Shown here one piece after another: positions 6,489-6,811 of a DNA stretch of 6,811 bases (the first letter of the stretch is position 1; each line of letters opens with the position of its first letter). The translations under genes were made by a program, and so were the position numbers. Where the stretch lies: assembly GCA_027347125.1 (NCBI GenBank), contig DAIERC010000205.1, positions 1-6,811 of the forward strand, read 5' to 3'. The DNA comes from Ignavibacteriales bacterium. Its GTDB lineage: Bacteria > Bacteroidota > Ignavibacteria > Ignavibacteriales > Ignavibacteriaceae. The notes under the pieces are model-generated. The model worked only from the letters and a program-made list of their open reading frames with translations. It did no database searches and was not told the DNA's origin.

Positions 6489-6811
6489 ATGAATATTTTG
6501 AAAATTATATTACTTCCTTTTGTTCCGGTTTACTCGCTGTTAATTAGGATTAGAAATTGGTTCTTTGATATAAATATTTTCAAGTCGCAAAAAGTAAATG
6601 CAAAAGTAATATCGGTAGGCAACCTAACCGTAGGCGGTTCCGGCAAAACACCGATGGTTATTTTTCTTGCGAACTTGTTAAAGAAAGAAGGCAATAAAGT
6701 CGGCGTGTTAAGCCGTGGTTACGGTAGGAAATCAAAAGGTTTTTTGCTTGTGTCCGCGGGTGAAGAAGTGCTTACAACCGTTGACCGTTGCGGCGATGAA
6801 ATATACCAGAC
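6489..6811 (+). CDS. lpxK: Tetraacyldisaccharide 4'-kinase, N-terminal part (3' end outside window)
   Basis: LpxK is an inner-membrane P-loop kinase that phosphorylates the 4' position of the lipid A disaccharide made by LpxB, giving lipid IVA. Only 107 codons are inside the window, out of a usual 320-360. An N-terminal hydrophobic membrane-associating helix (about 3-21) is followed by VISVGNLTVGGSGKTP (40-55), which contains the LpxK-type Walker A, then by KVGVLSRGYGR (70-80), another hallmark block, and by CGDE (101-104), corresponding to the GDE segment of the family. The frame stays open to the edge. ATG 6489 lies 32 bases after the DUF374 stop; a nearby GTAAGCGG is at best a weak ribosome site. 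The gene is third in the lpxB-DUF374-lpxK group. Identity is firm despite truncation. Confidence 0.95.
   Translation, partial: MNILKIILLPFVPVYSLLIRIRNWFFDINIFKSQKVNAKVISVGNLTVGGSGKTPMVIFLANLLKKEGNKVGVLSRGYGRKSKGFLLVSAGEEVLTTVDRCGDEIYQ

Overview
The window is a compact, all-plus-strand stretch of about 6.8 kb with moderate-to-low GC. It comes from a diderm (lipid A-making) bacterium. A secreted protein ends in a Por/T9SS type A sorting domain (AQNIPNPF start, GIYFYRF and KKMVITN end), which restricts the likely source to the Bacteroidota/Chlorobiota/Ignavibacteriota group. The NPF-type sorting domain, the absence of clear Shine-Dalgarno sites and the AT-leaning codon use fit an Ignavibacteria-like genome, but that placement is inference and was not tested.

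Layout. (1) Positions 1-1181 hold the C-terminal third of the chromosome-segregation ATPase SMC, cut by the left edge. (2) Positions 1156-3186 hold a 676-residue secreted protein: signal peptide, eight degenerate repeats of about 52-57 residues (probably a beta-propeller), a fibronectin III-like domain and the T9SS sorting domain. Its annotated start overlaps the SMC stop. (3) The gap 3187-3273 is almost filled by a long imperfect palindrome (3182-3257), which marks a likely boundary between transcription units. (4) Positions 3274-3996 hold an MtnX/PSPase-like HAD-IB phosphatase. (5) Positions 4062-4649 hold a small membrane methyltransferase of the isoprenylcysteine carboxyl methyltransferase (ICMT)/PEMT type. 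(6) Positions 4671-6811 hold a lipid A gene group: lpxB, a DUF374 acyltransferase overlapping it by 11 nt, and the 5' part of lpxK, cut by the right edge.

How the genes work together. LpxB makes the lipid A disaccharide and LpxK phosphorylates it at the 4' position. The DUF374 protein between them is well placed to add a secondary acyl chain, as its relative LpxJ does in Campylobacterota. The phosphatase and the membrane methyltransferase lie just upstream on the same strand with short gaps and could be co-transcribed, but nothing in the sequence ties them to lipid A. No RNA genes, CRISPR arrays, insertion sequences or frameshifts were seen. Most of the window is ordinary core genome. The less expected points are the long palindrome, the DUF374 gene inside the lipid A operon, and the repeat architecture of the secreted protein.
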